From Thermus sp. 2.9 (lineage in GTDB: Bacteria; Deinococcota; Deinococci; Deinococcales; Thermaceae): a DNA stretch of 56,202 bases. Under the pieces are notes generated by a model. That model had not been told where the DNA came from and searched no databases. It was given only the letters and a program-made list of their open reading frames with translations. The position numbers and the translations under genes were made by a program. The stretch lies in NCBI RefSeq assembly GCF_000794385.1, contig NZ_JTJB01000029.1, forward strand, positions 1-56,202, written 5' to 3'. Positions 16,052-24,538 of this stretch are shown here, piece by piece (position 1 is the stretch's first letter; each line of letters begins with the position of its first letter).

Positions 16052-17116
16052 ATGGACGAGCGCATCCTGGCCTTGCGCAAAGAGGTGGACCGGGTGAACC
16101 GGGAGCTTTTGCGCCTCCTTTCCGAGCGGGGGAGGCTGGTGCAGGAGATCGGCCGCATCCAGACCGAGTTGGGCCTTCCCCACTACGACCCCAAGCGGGA
16201 AGAGGAGATGCTGGCCTACCTCACCGCGGAAAACCCGGGGCCCTTCCCCAACGAGACCATCCGCAAGCTCTTTAAGGAGATCTTCCAGGCGAGCCTGGAC
16301 CTGGAGGAGCGCCAGGACCAGAAGAAGTTCCTCTACTCCAAAAAGCACAAGCCCGAGCCCACCCAGGTGCGGGTGAAGGACGTGGTCTTCGGGGAGAAGC
16401 CCCTTCTCATCGCCGGGCCTTGCTCCATTGAGTCGGAGGAGCAGGTGATGGAAACGGCCCGCTTCCTGGCGGGGCGAGGGGTGAGGGTCCTTCGGGGTGG
16501 GGCCTTCAAGCCCCGCACGAGCCCCTACGGCTTCCAGGGCCTGGGGCTGGAGGGCCTAAGGCTCGGGCGCAAGGCGGCGGACGCCTTCGGCATGGTCTTC
16601 GTCACCGAGGTCATGGACACCCGGGACGTGGAGGTGGTGGCGGAGTACGCCGACATCCTCCAGATCGGGGCCCGCAACATGCAAAACTTCGCCCTCCTCA
16701 AGGAGGTGGGCCGCGCCCATAAGCCCGTCCTCCTCAAGCGGGGGCTTTCCGCCACCATGGAGGAGTGGTTCTACGCCGCCGAGTACATCCTCTCCCAAGG
16801 GAACGAGCAGGTGATCCTGGCGGAAAGGGGCATCCGCACCTTTGAGCGCTGGACCCGCAACACCCTGGACCTTTCCGCCGTGGCCCTGGCCAAGCAGGAA
16901 ACCCACCTGCCGGTGGTGGTGGACGTGACCCACGCCGCCGGGCGCACGGACCTCCTCGCCCCCTTGGCCCGGGCGGCCTTGGCCGTGGGGGCGGACGGGG
17001 TTCACGTGGAGGTTCACCCCAACCCCAAGGTGGCCCTTTCCGACAACCAGCAGCAGATGGACTTCTCCCAGTTTGACCGCTTTTTGGCGGCCATAAGGGA
17101 CCTCCTCGAGGGCTGA
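16052..17116 (+). CDS. aroF: Chorismate mutase / DAHP synthase fusion
   Basis: Entry enzyme of the shikimate pathway that condenses PEP and erythrose-4-phosphate. Residues 1-90 form an AroQ chorismate mutase domain (REVDRVNRELLRLLSERGRLVQEI). Residues 105-354 form the KDO8P-synthase-like DAHP synthase barrel, with IAGPCSIES, GGAFKPRTSPYGFQG, KRGLSATMEEW and DVTHAAGRTD. In the Bacillus-type fusion the mutase domain acts as the prephenate/chorismate feedback sensor, likely also here. Its TGA overlaps the ATG of the polyferredoxin by one base (TGATG). Confidence 0.94.
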   Translation: MDERILALRKEVDRVNRELLRLLSERGRLVQEIGRIQTELGLPHYDPKREEEMLAYLTAENPGPFPNETIRKLFKEIFQASLDLEERQDQKKFLYSKKHKPEPTQVRVKDVVFGEKPLLIAGPCSIESEEQVMETARFLAGRGVRVLRGGAFKPRTSPYGFQGLGLEGLRLGRKAADAFGMVFVTEVMDTRDVEVVAEYADILQIGARNMQNFALLKEVGRAHKPVLLKRGLSATMEEWFYAAEYILSQGNEQVILAERGIRTFERWTRNTLDLSAVALAKQETHLPVVVDVTHAAGRTDLLAPLARAALAVGADGVHVEVHPNPKVALSDNQQQMDFSQFDRFLAAIRDLLEG

Positions 17117-18057
17117 TGGGCCTTTTGGACAACCTCCTCAACGCCTTCCTCAAGGCCACGGACCCCAGGCCCCGCTACACCGAGGCCCGCTGCCTCCTCT
17201 ACAAGAACAGCGTGGGGGGGTGCGACAAGTGCTACCAAGCCTGCCCCAAGGGGGCGGTGCGCCTGGAGGGGTGGCGGGTGGAGCTGGACGAGGTCTTGTG
17301 CACGGGTTGTGGCCTCTGCACCGGGGTCTGCCCCGGCCTCGCCCTGGAGTACCCCTTGGGGGGCATCCAGGAGGCCTTGATCCGGGGAAAGGGGAAGCTC
17401 CGCTGCTCCAAGGCGGAGGGGAAGGGGGAGGAGGTCCTGTGCCTGGGCCGGCTCACCCCGGGGCTTTTGGCCGAGGCGGGAAGCCGCTTCGGCCGGGTGG
17501 TCCTGGCCCGGGGGGACTGCGACCGCTGCCCCATCGGGGGGGCTTCGGTCCCCGAGCACCTCGCGCGGATGGCGGAGGAGGCCCGGCGCTACTTCCCCGT
17601 GGAGGTGGAGGTGCGCCAAGGGGAGCTTCCCGGGGAGAAGGTGGGGAGGCGGGAACTCTTCCAGGCCCTTTTGGGAAGCGCCAAGCGCACCGCCGCCGAT
17701 CTCGTCCCCGAGCTTCCCCTGCCCCAGGAGCCCGAGGAAAAGGGCTTGCCGGCGGAGCTTCGCCTCCGCCTCCTCGCCGCCTCCCGGGCCGAGGAGGTGG
17801 CCTGGCCCAGGATCCGGGTGGAGGAGGGGTGCACCCTGTGCCCGGTCTGCACCAACGTCTGCCCCACGGGGGCGGTCTACCGGGTGCGGGAGGGGGAGGA
17901 GTACGCCCTGAAGCTCAAGGTGGAGGCCTGTACCGGGTGTGGGGCCTGCGTGGAAAGCTGCCCCCCCCAGGTGATCCGCCTCGAGGCCGCCCCCAAGGAG
18001 GAGCTGGGCCAGGAGCTGGAGCTTTTCCGGGGAAGACCCCCCTGGTACGACCTTTGA
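17116..18057 (+). CDS. Polyferredoxin-like 4Fe-4S protein
   Basis: A 313-aa cytoplasmic protein with about four [4Fe-4S] cluster sites arranged in two pairs. The N-terminal pair is GGCDKCYQACPKG, with a variant first cysteine position, and LCTGCGLCTGVCPG. The C-terminal pair is EGCTLCPVCTNVCPTG and ACTGCGACVESCPP. The middle 150 residues hold four further cysteines, including CDRCP, and no clear domain. It probably carries electrons for an unidentified oxidoreductase. It is translationally coupled to aroF and lies 24 bp before the FAD dehydrogenase, which makes the latter a possible partner. I do not recognise an exact family. Confidence 0.75.
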   Translation: MGLLDNLLNAFLKATDPRPRYTEARCLLYKNSVGGCDKCYQACPKGAVRLEGWRVELDEVLCTGCGLCTGVCPGLALEYPLGGIQEALIRGKGKLRCSKAEGKGEEVLCLGRLTPGLLAEAGSRFGRVVLARGDCDRCPIGGASVPEHLARMAEEARRYFPVEVEVRQGELPGEKVGRRELFQALLGSAKRTAADLVPELPLPQEPEEKGLPAELRLRLLAASRAEEVAWPRIRVEEGCTLCPVCTNVCPTGAVYRVREGEEYALKLKVEACTGCGACVESCPPQVIRLEAAPKEELGQELELFRGRPPWYDL

Positions 18058-18063
18058 ACTTGG

Positions 18064-18069
18064 TATAAT
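18064..18069 (+). promoter_or_regulatory. Extended -10 promoter of FAD dehydrogenase
   Basis: TGGTATAAT contains a perfect TATAAT with a TGn extension, 12 nt before the ATG at 18082. No -35 box is evident. Confidence 0.6.
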
Positions 18070-18081
18070 CCCCACCGAGCC

Positions 18082-19719
18082 ATGGACGCGGACGTGGTGG
18101 TGGTGGGCGGGGGGCTCGCCGGCCTGGTGGTGGCCACGGAGGTGGCCTCGGCGGGGCGGCGGGTCCTTTTGCTGGAGCAGGAGCCCCACCTGGGAGGGCA
18201 GGCCTACTGGTCCTTTGGGGGGCTTTTCCTGGTGAACTCCCCCGAGCAGCGCCGGCTTGGCATCCGCGACTCCTTGGAGCTCGCCTTCCAAGACTGGCTG
18301 GGGGCCGCTGGCTACCACCGGGAGGAGGACCACTACGGCCAACTTTGGGCCCAGGCCTACCTGAGCTTCGCCGCCGGGGAGAAGCGGTCCTGGCTCGCCT
18401 CCTTGGGCGTGCGCTTTTTCCCGGTGGTGGGCTGGGCGGAGCGGGGCGGGGGCCTGGCCACGGGCCACGGCAACTCTGTGCCCCGCTTCCACATCGTCTG
18501 GGGCACGGGGCCGGGGCTTTTGGAGCCCTTTTTGCGCCGGGCGGAGGCCCTGCGGGAGGCGGGAAGCCTCCGGGTCCTCCTCCGCCACCGGGTGGAGGAG
18601 GTCTTGGTGGAAGGGGGAAAGGCGGTGGGGGTGGCGGGGGTGGCCCTGGAGGAGGACCCCAAGCCCCGGGGAGCTCCCACGAGCCGCAAGCCCCTAAGGG
18701 ACTTCGCCTTCCGCGCCCAGGCGGTGGTGCTGGCCACGGGGGGGATAGGGGCCAACCTGGATCTGGTGCGCCGCCATTGGCCCGAGCGCATGGGTAACCC
18801 CCCAGGGAGGATGCTCTCCGGCGTGCCCAACCACGTGGACGGCTCGGGGCTTTTCCTGGCGGAGCGGGCGGGGGCGCGCCTCGTCAACCTGGACCGCATG
18901 TGGCACTACCCCGAGGGGGTGGAGAACCATAGCCCCATCTGGACGAACCACGGCATCCGCATCCTCCCCGGGCCCTCGGCCCTCTGGGTGGACGCCACGG
19001 GAAAGCGCCTTCCCCCACCCCTTTTCCCCGGTTTTGACGCCCTGGAAACCCTGCGCCACCTGCGCCAAACCGGTTTTGACTGGAGTTGGTTTATCCTGGA
19101 CCTGCGCACCCTGAAGAAGGAGTTCGCCCTTTCGGGCTCGGAGCAGAACCCGGACCTCACCGGGAGGAGCTGGCTCCAGGTGGTGAAAAACCGCCTCCTC
19201 GGGCCCAGCGCTCCCGTGCGGGCCTTCTTGGAGCGGGGCAAGGACTTTTTGGTGGCGGAGCACCTTTCCGACCTCCTGCGGAAGATGGACGCCCTGGCTC
19301 CTGGGGTTTTGGACCCCGTGCGCCTCGAGGCGGAACTCCGGGCCCGGGACCTGGAGCTTTTAAACCCCTTCGCCAAGGACGGCCAGGTCCTCGCCCTCCA
19401 CACCTTCCGCCGCTACCGTGGGGACAGGCTTTTCCGCGTGGCCAAGCCCGCCCCCTTCCTCTCGGGGAAAAGCCCCTTGGTGGCGGTGCGCCTTTGGACC
19501 CTCACCCGCAAGACCCTGGGGGGCATCCAGACGGACCTCAAGGCCCGGGCCCTCACCCCCAAGGGGGAGCCCTTGCCTGGGCTTTACGCCGTGGGGGAGG
19601 CGGCGGGGTTTGGGGGCGGGGGGTTCCACGGCTACAAGGCCCTGGAGGGCACCTTCCTCGGGGGGTGCCTCTTCACCGGGCGCCAGGCGGCGAGGGCGCT
19701 CCTGGAGGGGCTAGAATAG
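18082..19719 (+). CDS. FAD-binding dehydrogenase (succinate dehydrogenase/ketosteroid dehydrogenase superfamily)
   Basis: A 545-aa flavoprotein with the N-terminal FAD motif VVVVGGGLAGLVVATEVA and LLLEQE, a GGQAYWSFGG-like substrate region, VVLATGGIGANLDLV, and a C-terminal GLYAVGEAAGFGGGGFHGYKALEGTFLGG segment that closes over the flavin. The overall pattern matches the putative FAD-binding dehydrogenases related to 3-ketosteroid dehydrogenase. The substrate is unknown. The neighbouring polyferredoxin and methylmalonyl-CoA epimerase do not define a pathway. Confidence 0.82.
   Translation: MDADVVVVGGGLAGLVVATEVASAGRRVLLLEQEPHLGGQAYWSFGGLFLVNSPEQRRLGIRDSLELAFQDWLGAAGYHREEDHYGQLWAQAYLSFAAGEKRSWLASLGVRFFPVVGWAERGGGLATGHGNSVPRFHIVWGTGPGLLEPFLRRAEALREAGSLRVLLRHRVEEVLVEGGKAVGVAGVALEEDPKPRGAPTSRKPLRDFAFRAQAVVLATGGIGANLDLVRRHWPERMGNPPGRMLSGVPNHVDGSGLFLAERAGARLVNLDRMWHYPEGVENHSPIWTNHGIRILPGPSALWVDATGKRLPPPLFPGFDALETLRHLRQTGFDWSWFILDLRTLKKEFALSGSEQNPDLTGRSWLQVVKNRLLGPSAPVRAFLERGKDFLVAEHLSDLLRKMDALAPGVLDPVRLEAELRARDLELLNPFAKDGQVLALHTFRRYRGDRLFRVAKPAPFLSGKSPLVAVRLWTLTRKTLGGIQTDLKARALTPKGEPLPGLYAVGEAAGFGGGGFHGYKALEGTFLGGCLFTGRQAARALLEGLE
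19712..19717 (+). promoter_or_regulatory. -10 box for mce
   Basis: TAGAAT overlaps the stop codon of the FAD dehydrogenase and ends 6 nt before the ATG at 19724. Confidence 0.5.
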
Positions 19720-19723
19720 GCCC

Positions 19724-20116
19724 ATGCGGCTTCACCACGTGGGCATCGCCGTGGAGGACCTGGAGGCGGCCAAGGCCCGCTACCTCCTTTTGGGCTGCCG
19801 GGTGGTGGCGGAAGGGGAGGTCCCTGCGCAAGGGGTGCGGGTGGCCCTCCTTGGGGGAGAAGGGGAGGCGCTTTTGGAGCTCCTCGCCCCCTTAGGCCCG
19901 GAAACCCCCGTGGGGCGCTTCCTGGCCAAGCGGGGCCCGGGCCTCCACCACCTGGCCTTCGCCGTGGAGGACGTGGCCCGGGAGCTTTCCCGCTTCAAGG
20001 AGCAGGGGGCGAAGCTTATTGACGAGCTCCCCCGCCCCGGCTTTGGGGGGCACAAGGTGGCCTTCCTCCACCCTTCCTTTGGCCTGGGGGTGCTTTGGGA
20101 GTTGGTGGAGGTCTAG
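19724..20116 (+). CDS. mce: Methylmalonyl-CoA epimerase
   Basis: It interconverts R- and S-methylmalonyl-CoA in propionate metabolism. The 130-aa vicinal-oxygen-chelate fold begins MRLHHVGIAVEDLEAA, with a metal-binding His, and continues with GPGLHHLAFAVEDV and GFGGHKVAFLHP, ending in LWELVEV. The expected length is about 130-135. The mutase subunits are not in the window. The stop overlaps the GTG of the VanZ-like gene. Confidence 0.9.
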   Translation: MRLHHVGIAVEDLEAAKARYLLLGCRVVAEGEVPAQGVRVALLGGEGEALLELLAPLGPETPVGRFLAKRGPGLHHLAFAVEDVARELSRFKEQGAKLIDELPRPGFGGHKVAFLHPSFGLGVLWELVEV

Positions 20117-20454
20117 TGCGCCCCTTGTTCCTCGCCTTAGCCCTGGCCCACATGGGCCTCCTCTGGTGGCTTTCGGACCAGCCCCAGACGGGGCTTGGGC
20201 TTCCCCACCCTTGGGACAAGGGGGCCCACTTCCTGGCCTACGCCCTTTTGGGCCTCCTCCTCCGCCTCGGCCTGGGCCGCTTCTCCTGGGCCTTCCTCGG
20301 CGCCGCGTTCTACGGGGTGGTGGACGAGTACCACCAAAGCTTCGTCCCCGGCCGGGAGGCCTTCGGCCTGGACCTGGTGGCGGACGCCTTGGGGGCCTTC
20401 TTCGGGGCTAAAGGGGCGGGTAGATGGGAAGCTCCAAAAACCTCCCGCCCCTAG
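20116..20454 (+). CDS. VanZ-like membrane protein
   Basis: A 112-aa protein with three or four membrane segments and the VanZ-family pattern DKGAHFLAYALLGLLL and VVDEYHQSFVPGREAFGLDLVADALG. The function of stand-alone VanZ proteins is unknown. I take GTG 20116, which shares a base with the mce stop. The 3' end overlaps the convergent SDR gene by 47 bp. Confidence 0.75.
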   Translation: MRPLFLALALAHMGLLWWLSDQPQTGLGLPHPWDKGAHFLAYALLGLLLRLGLGRFSWAFLGAAFYGVVDEYHQSFVPGREAFGLDLVADALGAFFGAKGAGRWEAPKTSRP

Positions 20455-21091
20455 CCGCGGCGGCCTGGACGATGGCCTCCGCCACCAGCTCGGGGGCGAT
20501 CCAGCGGCGGGGGTCCGCCTCGGGCATGGCCCGGCGGTTGGCCTCGGTGTCCAGGGTGCCCATGGGGTAGACCACCAGGAAGCGCACTCCCTCCACCTCT
20601 CCTTGGAGGGACTTGAGGAGGCTCGCCAGGGCGGTTTTGGCCATGGTGTAAAGAGCCCTTCCGGGGCCCGCCCCGCTCCAGGCGGGACCGGCGGCGATGG
20701 CGGCGAAGAAGCCTTCCCCCCGCCTTTCCATGTAGGGGAGGACCGCCCGGAGGAGGTTGTAGGTGGTGCGGAGGTTTAGGTCCAGCATCCAGTCGTAAAG
20801 GCCGGGGTCGGAGTCCAAGAAGCGCCCGGCGGCGAAGCCTCCCACGGTGTGGACGGCGCCGTAGAGGGGCGCTTCCCGCTCCACGAAGCGGGCCAGAGCC
20901 TCGGCCTCCTCGAGGCGGGTGAGGTCGGCCACGAAGGTCTTGCCCCCCACCGCTTGGGCCCTTTCCGCCATGCGCTCGGGCCGGGGGTCAGAGAGATAGA
21001 GCCTAGCCCCCGCCCCGTGCAGGGCGGGGATGAGGGCCCGGGCCAATGCCCCTCCTGCGCCGGTGACCAAAAAGGCTTTTCCTTGCAGCAT
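20408..21091 (-). CDS. SDR family oxidoreductase
   Basis: A 227-aa short-chain dehydrogenase with the N-terminal variant motif TGAGGALARAL, VGGFAAGRFLD in place of the usual NAG, and the catalytic YTMAK. It resembles the SDRs with a C-terminal ELPIYPPL tail. The substrate is unknown. A leaderless -10 (TAGAAT, 21098-21103 minus) lies 6 nt upstream, separating it from the lipoprotein gene. Confidence 0.85.
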   Translation of the reverse strand: MLQGKAFLVTGAGGALARALIPALHGAGARLYLSDPRPERMAERAQAVGGKTFVADLTRLEEAEALARFVEREAPLYGAVHTVGGFAAGRFLDSDPGLYDWMLDLNLRTTYNLLRAVLPYMERRGEGFFAAIAAGPAWSGAGPGRALYTMAKTALASLLKSLQGEVEGVRFLVVYPMGTLDTEANRRAMPEADPRRWIAPELVAEAIVQAAAARGGRFLELPIYPPL

Positions 21092-21095
21092 GGCC

Positions 21096-22073
21096 TCATT
21101 CTACGGGGATGAAGGCCAGGGCCTGCGGACTAAAGCCCAAGGAGGGGCTCGCCTGCGGGTAGGAGGGCAAGGGGTTTTGCTGGAGGTCGTAGACCTCCAA
21201 AACGCCCCCCCGGGCCAGGTAAAGGTAGCCGTCCTGGCCCACGGTGGCGGCGGTGTAGGCGGCGTAGGTGTTCCGCGCCCCCGAGTCCCGAGGGGCGAGG
21301 ACCCGGAAGCCTCCGCCAAAGGCAACTAGCCCTTGCGCGGGGTCCAGGGCCAGGCGGACGGGGCCCACGTAGAGCCCTAGGCTTTGGGAGGAAGGGTTCT
21401 GCGCCCCGTTCCAGGCGAGGAAAAGGGTGTCCGTGGTCGTGTACCCCGCCCCCAGGAGCCTACCCCCCGGGTCCAGGCGGAGCTCGGTGGGGGTGAGGCT
21501 CGGGAGGGAAACCTCTTGGGAGGGGGTGCCCGTGGGGTCTGTGGCGGGGCGGTAGCCCAAGGCGTTTTCCGCGAGGTAGGCCAAGAGGTCTACCCCCCCT
21601 TGGGGAAAGAGGGCGAGGCGTACCCCGGAAGGAAGCCCAGTAAGGTCGGCTTCGGTGGGGCTTCCCAGGTCGGGAAGGGGGAAGAGGAAGGCCCGGCGGG
21701 CGTTTGGGCAGTGGACCAAGGCTTGGTTGGCACCCAGGCGCAGGTAGCCCCCCGTGCAGTCCACCCCCAGGAGGGCGGTGGTGGGGCTGCCCTGGGGGGC
21801 GGCGCTTTCCGTGAAGCCCGCCGTGGAGTAGGCCTCGAGGCGGTCGGGGAAGAGGAGGAAAAGCCTTTGGAAGGCGTTGCTGTAGGCCAGGTCTTGCAGG
21901 GTGGGCGCGCTCCAAGTCTCCACGGGTGTGGACCCTCCTGATTGCAGGTCGGCGGCGCGGTAGAAGCGCACCGCATCCCCCCCACCCGCGGCCACCAGGG
22001 CGGGCAAGGGAGGTTCTTGGCTTCCCGTACAGGCCGAAAGGAAGAGGGCCAAGAGGAAGAGGGACTTTCTCAC
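21096..22073 (-). CDS. Lipoprotein co-translated with lptD
   Basis: A 325-aa protein starting at GTG 22073, which overlaps the lptD stop as GTGA. The first 17 residues form a lipoprotein signal with lipobox LSAC. The mature part is rich in short beta segments (LQDLAYSNAFQRLFLLFPD, GGYLRLGANQALVHCPNAR, VGQDGYLYLARGGVLEVYD) and looks like a beta-propeller-like surface domain. I do not recognise the family. Because it is the last of four genes joined by identical GTGA overlaps with LptF/G and LptD, an accessory role in outer-membrane assembly is likely (inference). Confidence 0.7.
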   Translation of the reverse strand: MRKSLFLLALFLSACTGSQEPPLPALVAAGGGDAVRFYRAADLQSGGSTPVETWSAPTLQDLAYSNAFQRLFLLFPDRLEAYSTAGFTESAAPQGSPTTALLGVDCTGGYLRLGANQALVHCPNARRAFLFPLPDLGSPTEADLTGLPSGVRLALFPQGGVDLLAYLAENALGYRPATDPTGTPSQEVSLPSLTPTELRLDPGGRLLGAGYTTTDTLFLAWNGAQNPSSQSLGLYVGPVRLALDPAQGLVAFGGGFRVLAPRDSGARNTYAAYTAATVGQDGYLYLARGGVLEVYDLQQNPLPSYPQASPSLGFSPQALAFIPVE

Positions 22074-24538
22074 GGCAGACCTCCCAAGCGCACGCCTTCT
22101 TCGTCCATGAGCACCTCCGCCGCCTGGCCCCCGTAGAGGAAGGCCAGGCGCACCTCGCCCTTGGCCGCGTCCAGGGTGTAGCGAAGGGCCCAGCAGCAGC
22201 GGTCCAGGGTGAGGACGAACTTGGGCCTTAGCGCCTCCCCCGGCAGGTTTTGCGTGAGAAGGGCGGCCAGGTGCAGCTTGGTGTTCTCCCGGCCCAGGAA
22301 GGTGAGGGTGGGGCCGAAGCTCCGGAGGGCCAGGGTGTAGCCCTCGGGCCGCGTGGGCTGGCGGAGGTAGGAGAGGCTTCCCGAAAGGGAAAGCCCCGGC
22401 AACACGCCCTCGTCCAGGGGGATGGGCGGCCAAAGCTCCACCCCGCCGCTGAAGGTGGCGTCCTTCAGGTAAACGTCCCGGTCCTCCACTTCCGGGAGGT
22501 GCAGGTTGGCGGCGAAGCGAAAGCCTGCCTCGGGCATGGCCTGGGAGAGGGAAAGGCGGAGGTTGGTTCCCCGAAGGCCCTCCTGGAAGCGGCCGGAAAG
22601 GAGGAGGTCTAGGAGGGGCCCCGGGGCCACCCCGGCGCGGAAGCCGAGGGCGTAGGCCAAGGCCTCCCGGTCCAGGTTGGCTTGGAGGGAGAGGCTTTGG
22701 GGCCCCAGAATAGCCTGGCCCTGGAGGGCGAGGGTGTCCTTTTGCCAGTCCCGGCGCGCCTGGAGGGTGTAGGCGGTGAGGCTTTCCCTGAGGGAGAAGG
22801 TGAGGTCGCTGGTGAGGGCCCCTTCCCCGTTCAGGCCGTGGCGGTGGGTGAGGGAGAGGCTTCCCGCAGGGAGGGCGTAGGCCCCTTGGAGGGTGAGGGG
22901 GTCAAAGAGGGCCTTGGTGTGGTCGTAGCGGAGGCTTGCCCGGAAGGAGAAGGGGTAGGGGGTGAGGCTTGCCTCCCCTTGGGTTTCCAAAGGGCCTTCC
23001 CCCTCCAGGCCCCGCTTGTGGTAGAGCCGTAGGGTATAGCCCTGGTCCTGGAGCCGGGCCTCCGCCTCGAGGGGCAAGTACCTATTCCCCTCCAGGTCCC
23101 GTCCCCCTTTGAGGTTGAGGAAGAGGGGCCTTTCCTGGAAGCCCAGGCCCAAGGTGGCTTGGTGGTTTTTCCGGGTGGGCAGGGCGTCAAAGCGGAAGGG
23201 GCTTTCCCCTTCTTGGACGCTCCTTTGGTAGGCCGCTTCCAGGCTGAAGCCCCCGAGGGCTTGGCGCAGGCTTAGGCTCGTGGTCCAGTCCACCTGCCGC
23301 TCGTATTCGCCGTCGGGGTTTTGCGTGGTGTAGTAAAAGCCCCGGAAGCGGTTTTCCACCCGCAGGCTCGCCCCAGGCCAAGGGGCGAGGGCGAGGCTTT
23401 CCGCGTGGGCGAAAAGGGCCCTTGCCGCCTCGGCGTAGGGCCCAAGGGCCCGGGCGGAGCGGTTTAGGGGGTTGGTCTCCGCCAAGTAGCGGCCCAGGAG
23501 GAGGCTTGCCTGGAGGCTAAAGGGGCCTTCCCGGAAGGTGGGGGACTGGACCTCCAGCTCGGGGAGGCGTTGGAGGGTGCGGGGGGGCGGGGTGGCCTCG
23601 TCGTGGTCCAAGAAGCCCTCTAGCCGTAGGGCGTAGCGCCAGTCCTGGGGCGTGGGGCTTCCCGGAAGAAGGGCCTCCAGGCGGAAGCGGGAAAGCTTCT
23701 CCCGGGTATCGTCCCGCTCCAGGAGGGCGGTGAGGGAAAACTCCCGCCGCTTTAGGCTGTACTCCCCCCGGTACTGGAAGGTGTCTGGGGGGGTGTGGAG
23801 GAAGAAGTAGTGCTCCTTGGCCTCCCCCACCCCCACGTGGTCAAAGCCAAGGCCAAAGCCCCGGCCCTGGTAGTAGCGGAAGAGGGTGTAGCCAAGGCCG
23901 AAGGCGGCCACGTAGGGCAGGTCGGCCTTGAAGAAGAACCCCCCCTCGTCCTGACCCACCTCGAGGCGGGGCCGCCTTTCCGAAAGGTAAAGGAGGACGG
24001 GAAGCTCCAAAAGGGGCTCCTCGCGCCAAAGGAGCACCACCCCCCGGGCCACCACCCGGTCCCCTGGGTAGAGGACGATCTCCCGGGCGCGGAAGGCGTA
24101 GTCGGGCACCTCCTGCCCACAAGAAGCGCAAGGGGTGGCGTAACCCCTTTCCAGGAGGATGGCCCCCGCCGCCCTTTGGCAGAGGGGCCCGGTGAGGAGG
24201 AGGTCCTTGGCCTCTATGCGCACGGTTAGGGCGTCAAAGCTTTCGTCCTTCAGGTCCACCTGAAGCTCCTCCGCCTCTATGAGGCGGCCTTCTTGGTCCC
24301 GGTAGCGCACCTTCCCCGAGAGGTACAAAAGCCTCCGGGCGCGGAAGTAGGTGACCCGCTCCGCCTCTAGGGTCTCCCCGTTCCGCTCCAGCCGCACGGG
24401 GCTACCCACCAGCACGTAGACCTCCTCGCCCCCTTCCTCCCGAAGCTCCAGCCTTTCCGCCTCCAGGACCTTGAGGACGTTTTCCTCCTGGGCCCAGGCG
24501 GGAAGGAGGAAGAGGAGGAGGAAAAGAACCCACCTCAC
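22070..24538 (-). CDS. lptD: LptD/OstA-like outer-membrane assembly protein
   Basis: An 822-aa protein with a signal peptide (1-16, ending AWAQ), an N-terminal OstA/LptA-like beta-jellyroll (about 20-110; VYVLVGSPVRLERNGETLEAERVTYF), a PDYAFRAREIVLYPGDRVVARGV segment typical of LptD, and about 600 residues of alternating strands expected to form the large beta barrel. Cysteines sit near residues 119-143, as in the plug/disulfide region of LptD. In LPS bacteria LptD inserts LPS in the outer leaflet; Thermus has no classical LPS, so the cargo here is unknown. GTG start, overlapping the upstream permease stop. Confidence 0.82.
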   Translation of the reverse strand: MRWVLFLLLFLLPAWAQEENVLKVLEAERLELREEGGEEVYVLVGSPVRLERNGETLEAERVTYFRARRLLYLSGKVRYRDQEGRLIEAEELQVDLKDESFDALTVRIEAKDLLLTGPLCQRAAGAILLERGYATPCASCGQEVPDYAFRAREIVLYPGDRVVARGVVLLWREEPLLELPVLLYLSERRPRLEVGQDEGGFFFKADLPYVAAFGLGYTLFRYYQGRGFGLGFDHVGVGEAKEHYFFLHTPPDTFQYRGEYSLKRREFSLTALLERDDTREKLSRFRLEALLPGSPTPQDWRYALRLEGFLDHDEATPPPRTLQRLPELEVQSPTFREGPFSLQASLLLGRYLAETNPLNRSARALGPYAEAARALFAHAESLALAPWPGASLRVENRFRGFYYTTQNPDGEYERQVDWTTSLSLRQALGGFSLEAAYQRSVQEGESPFRFDALPTRKNHQATLGLGFQERPLFLNLKGGRDLEGNRYLPLEAEARLQDQGYTLRLYHKRGLEGEGPLETQGEASLTPYPFSFRASLRYDHTKALFDPLTLQGAYALPAGSLSLTHRHGLNGEGALTSDLTFSLRESLTAYTLQARRDWQKDTLALQGQAILGPQSLSLQANLDREALAYALGFRAGVAPGPLLDLLLSGRFQEGLRGTNLRLSLSQAMPEAGFRFAANLHLPEVEDRDVYLKDATFSGGVELWPPIPLDEGVLPGLSLSGSLSYLRQPTRPEGYTLALRSFGPTLTFLGRENTKLHLAALLTQNLPGEALRPKFVLTLDRCCWALRYTLDAAKGEVRLAFLYGGQAAEVLMDEEGVRLGGLP

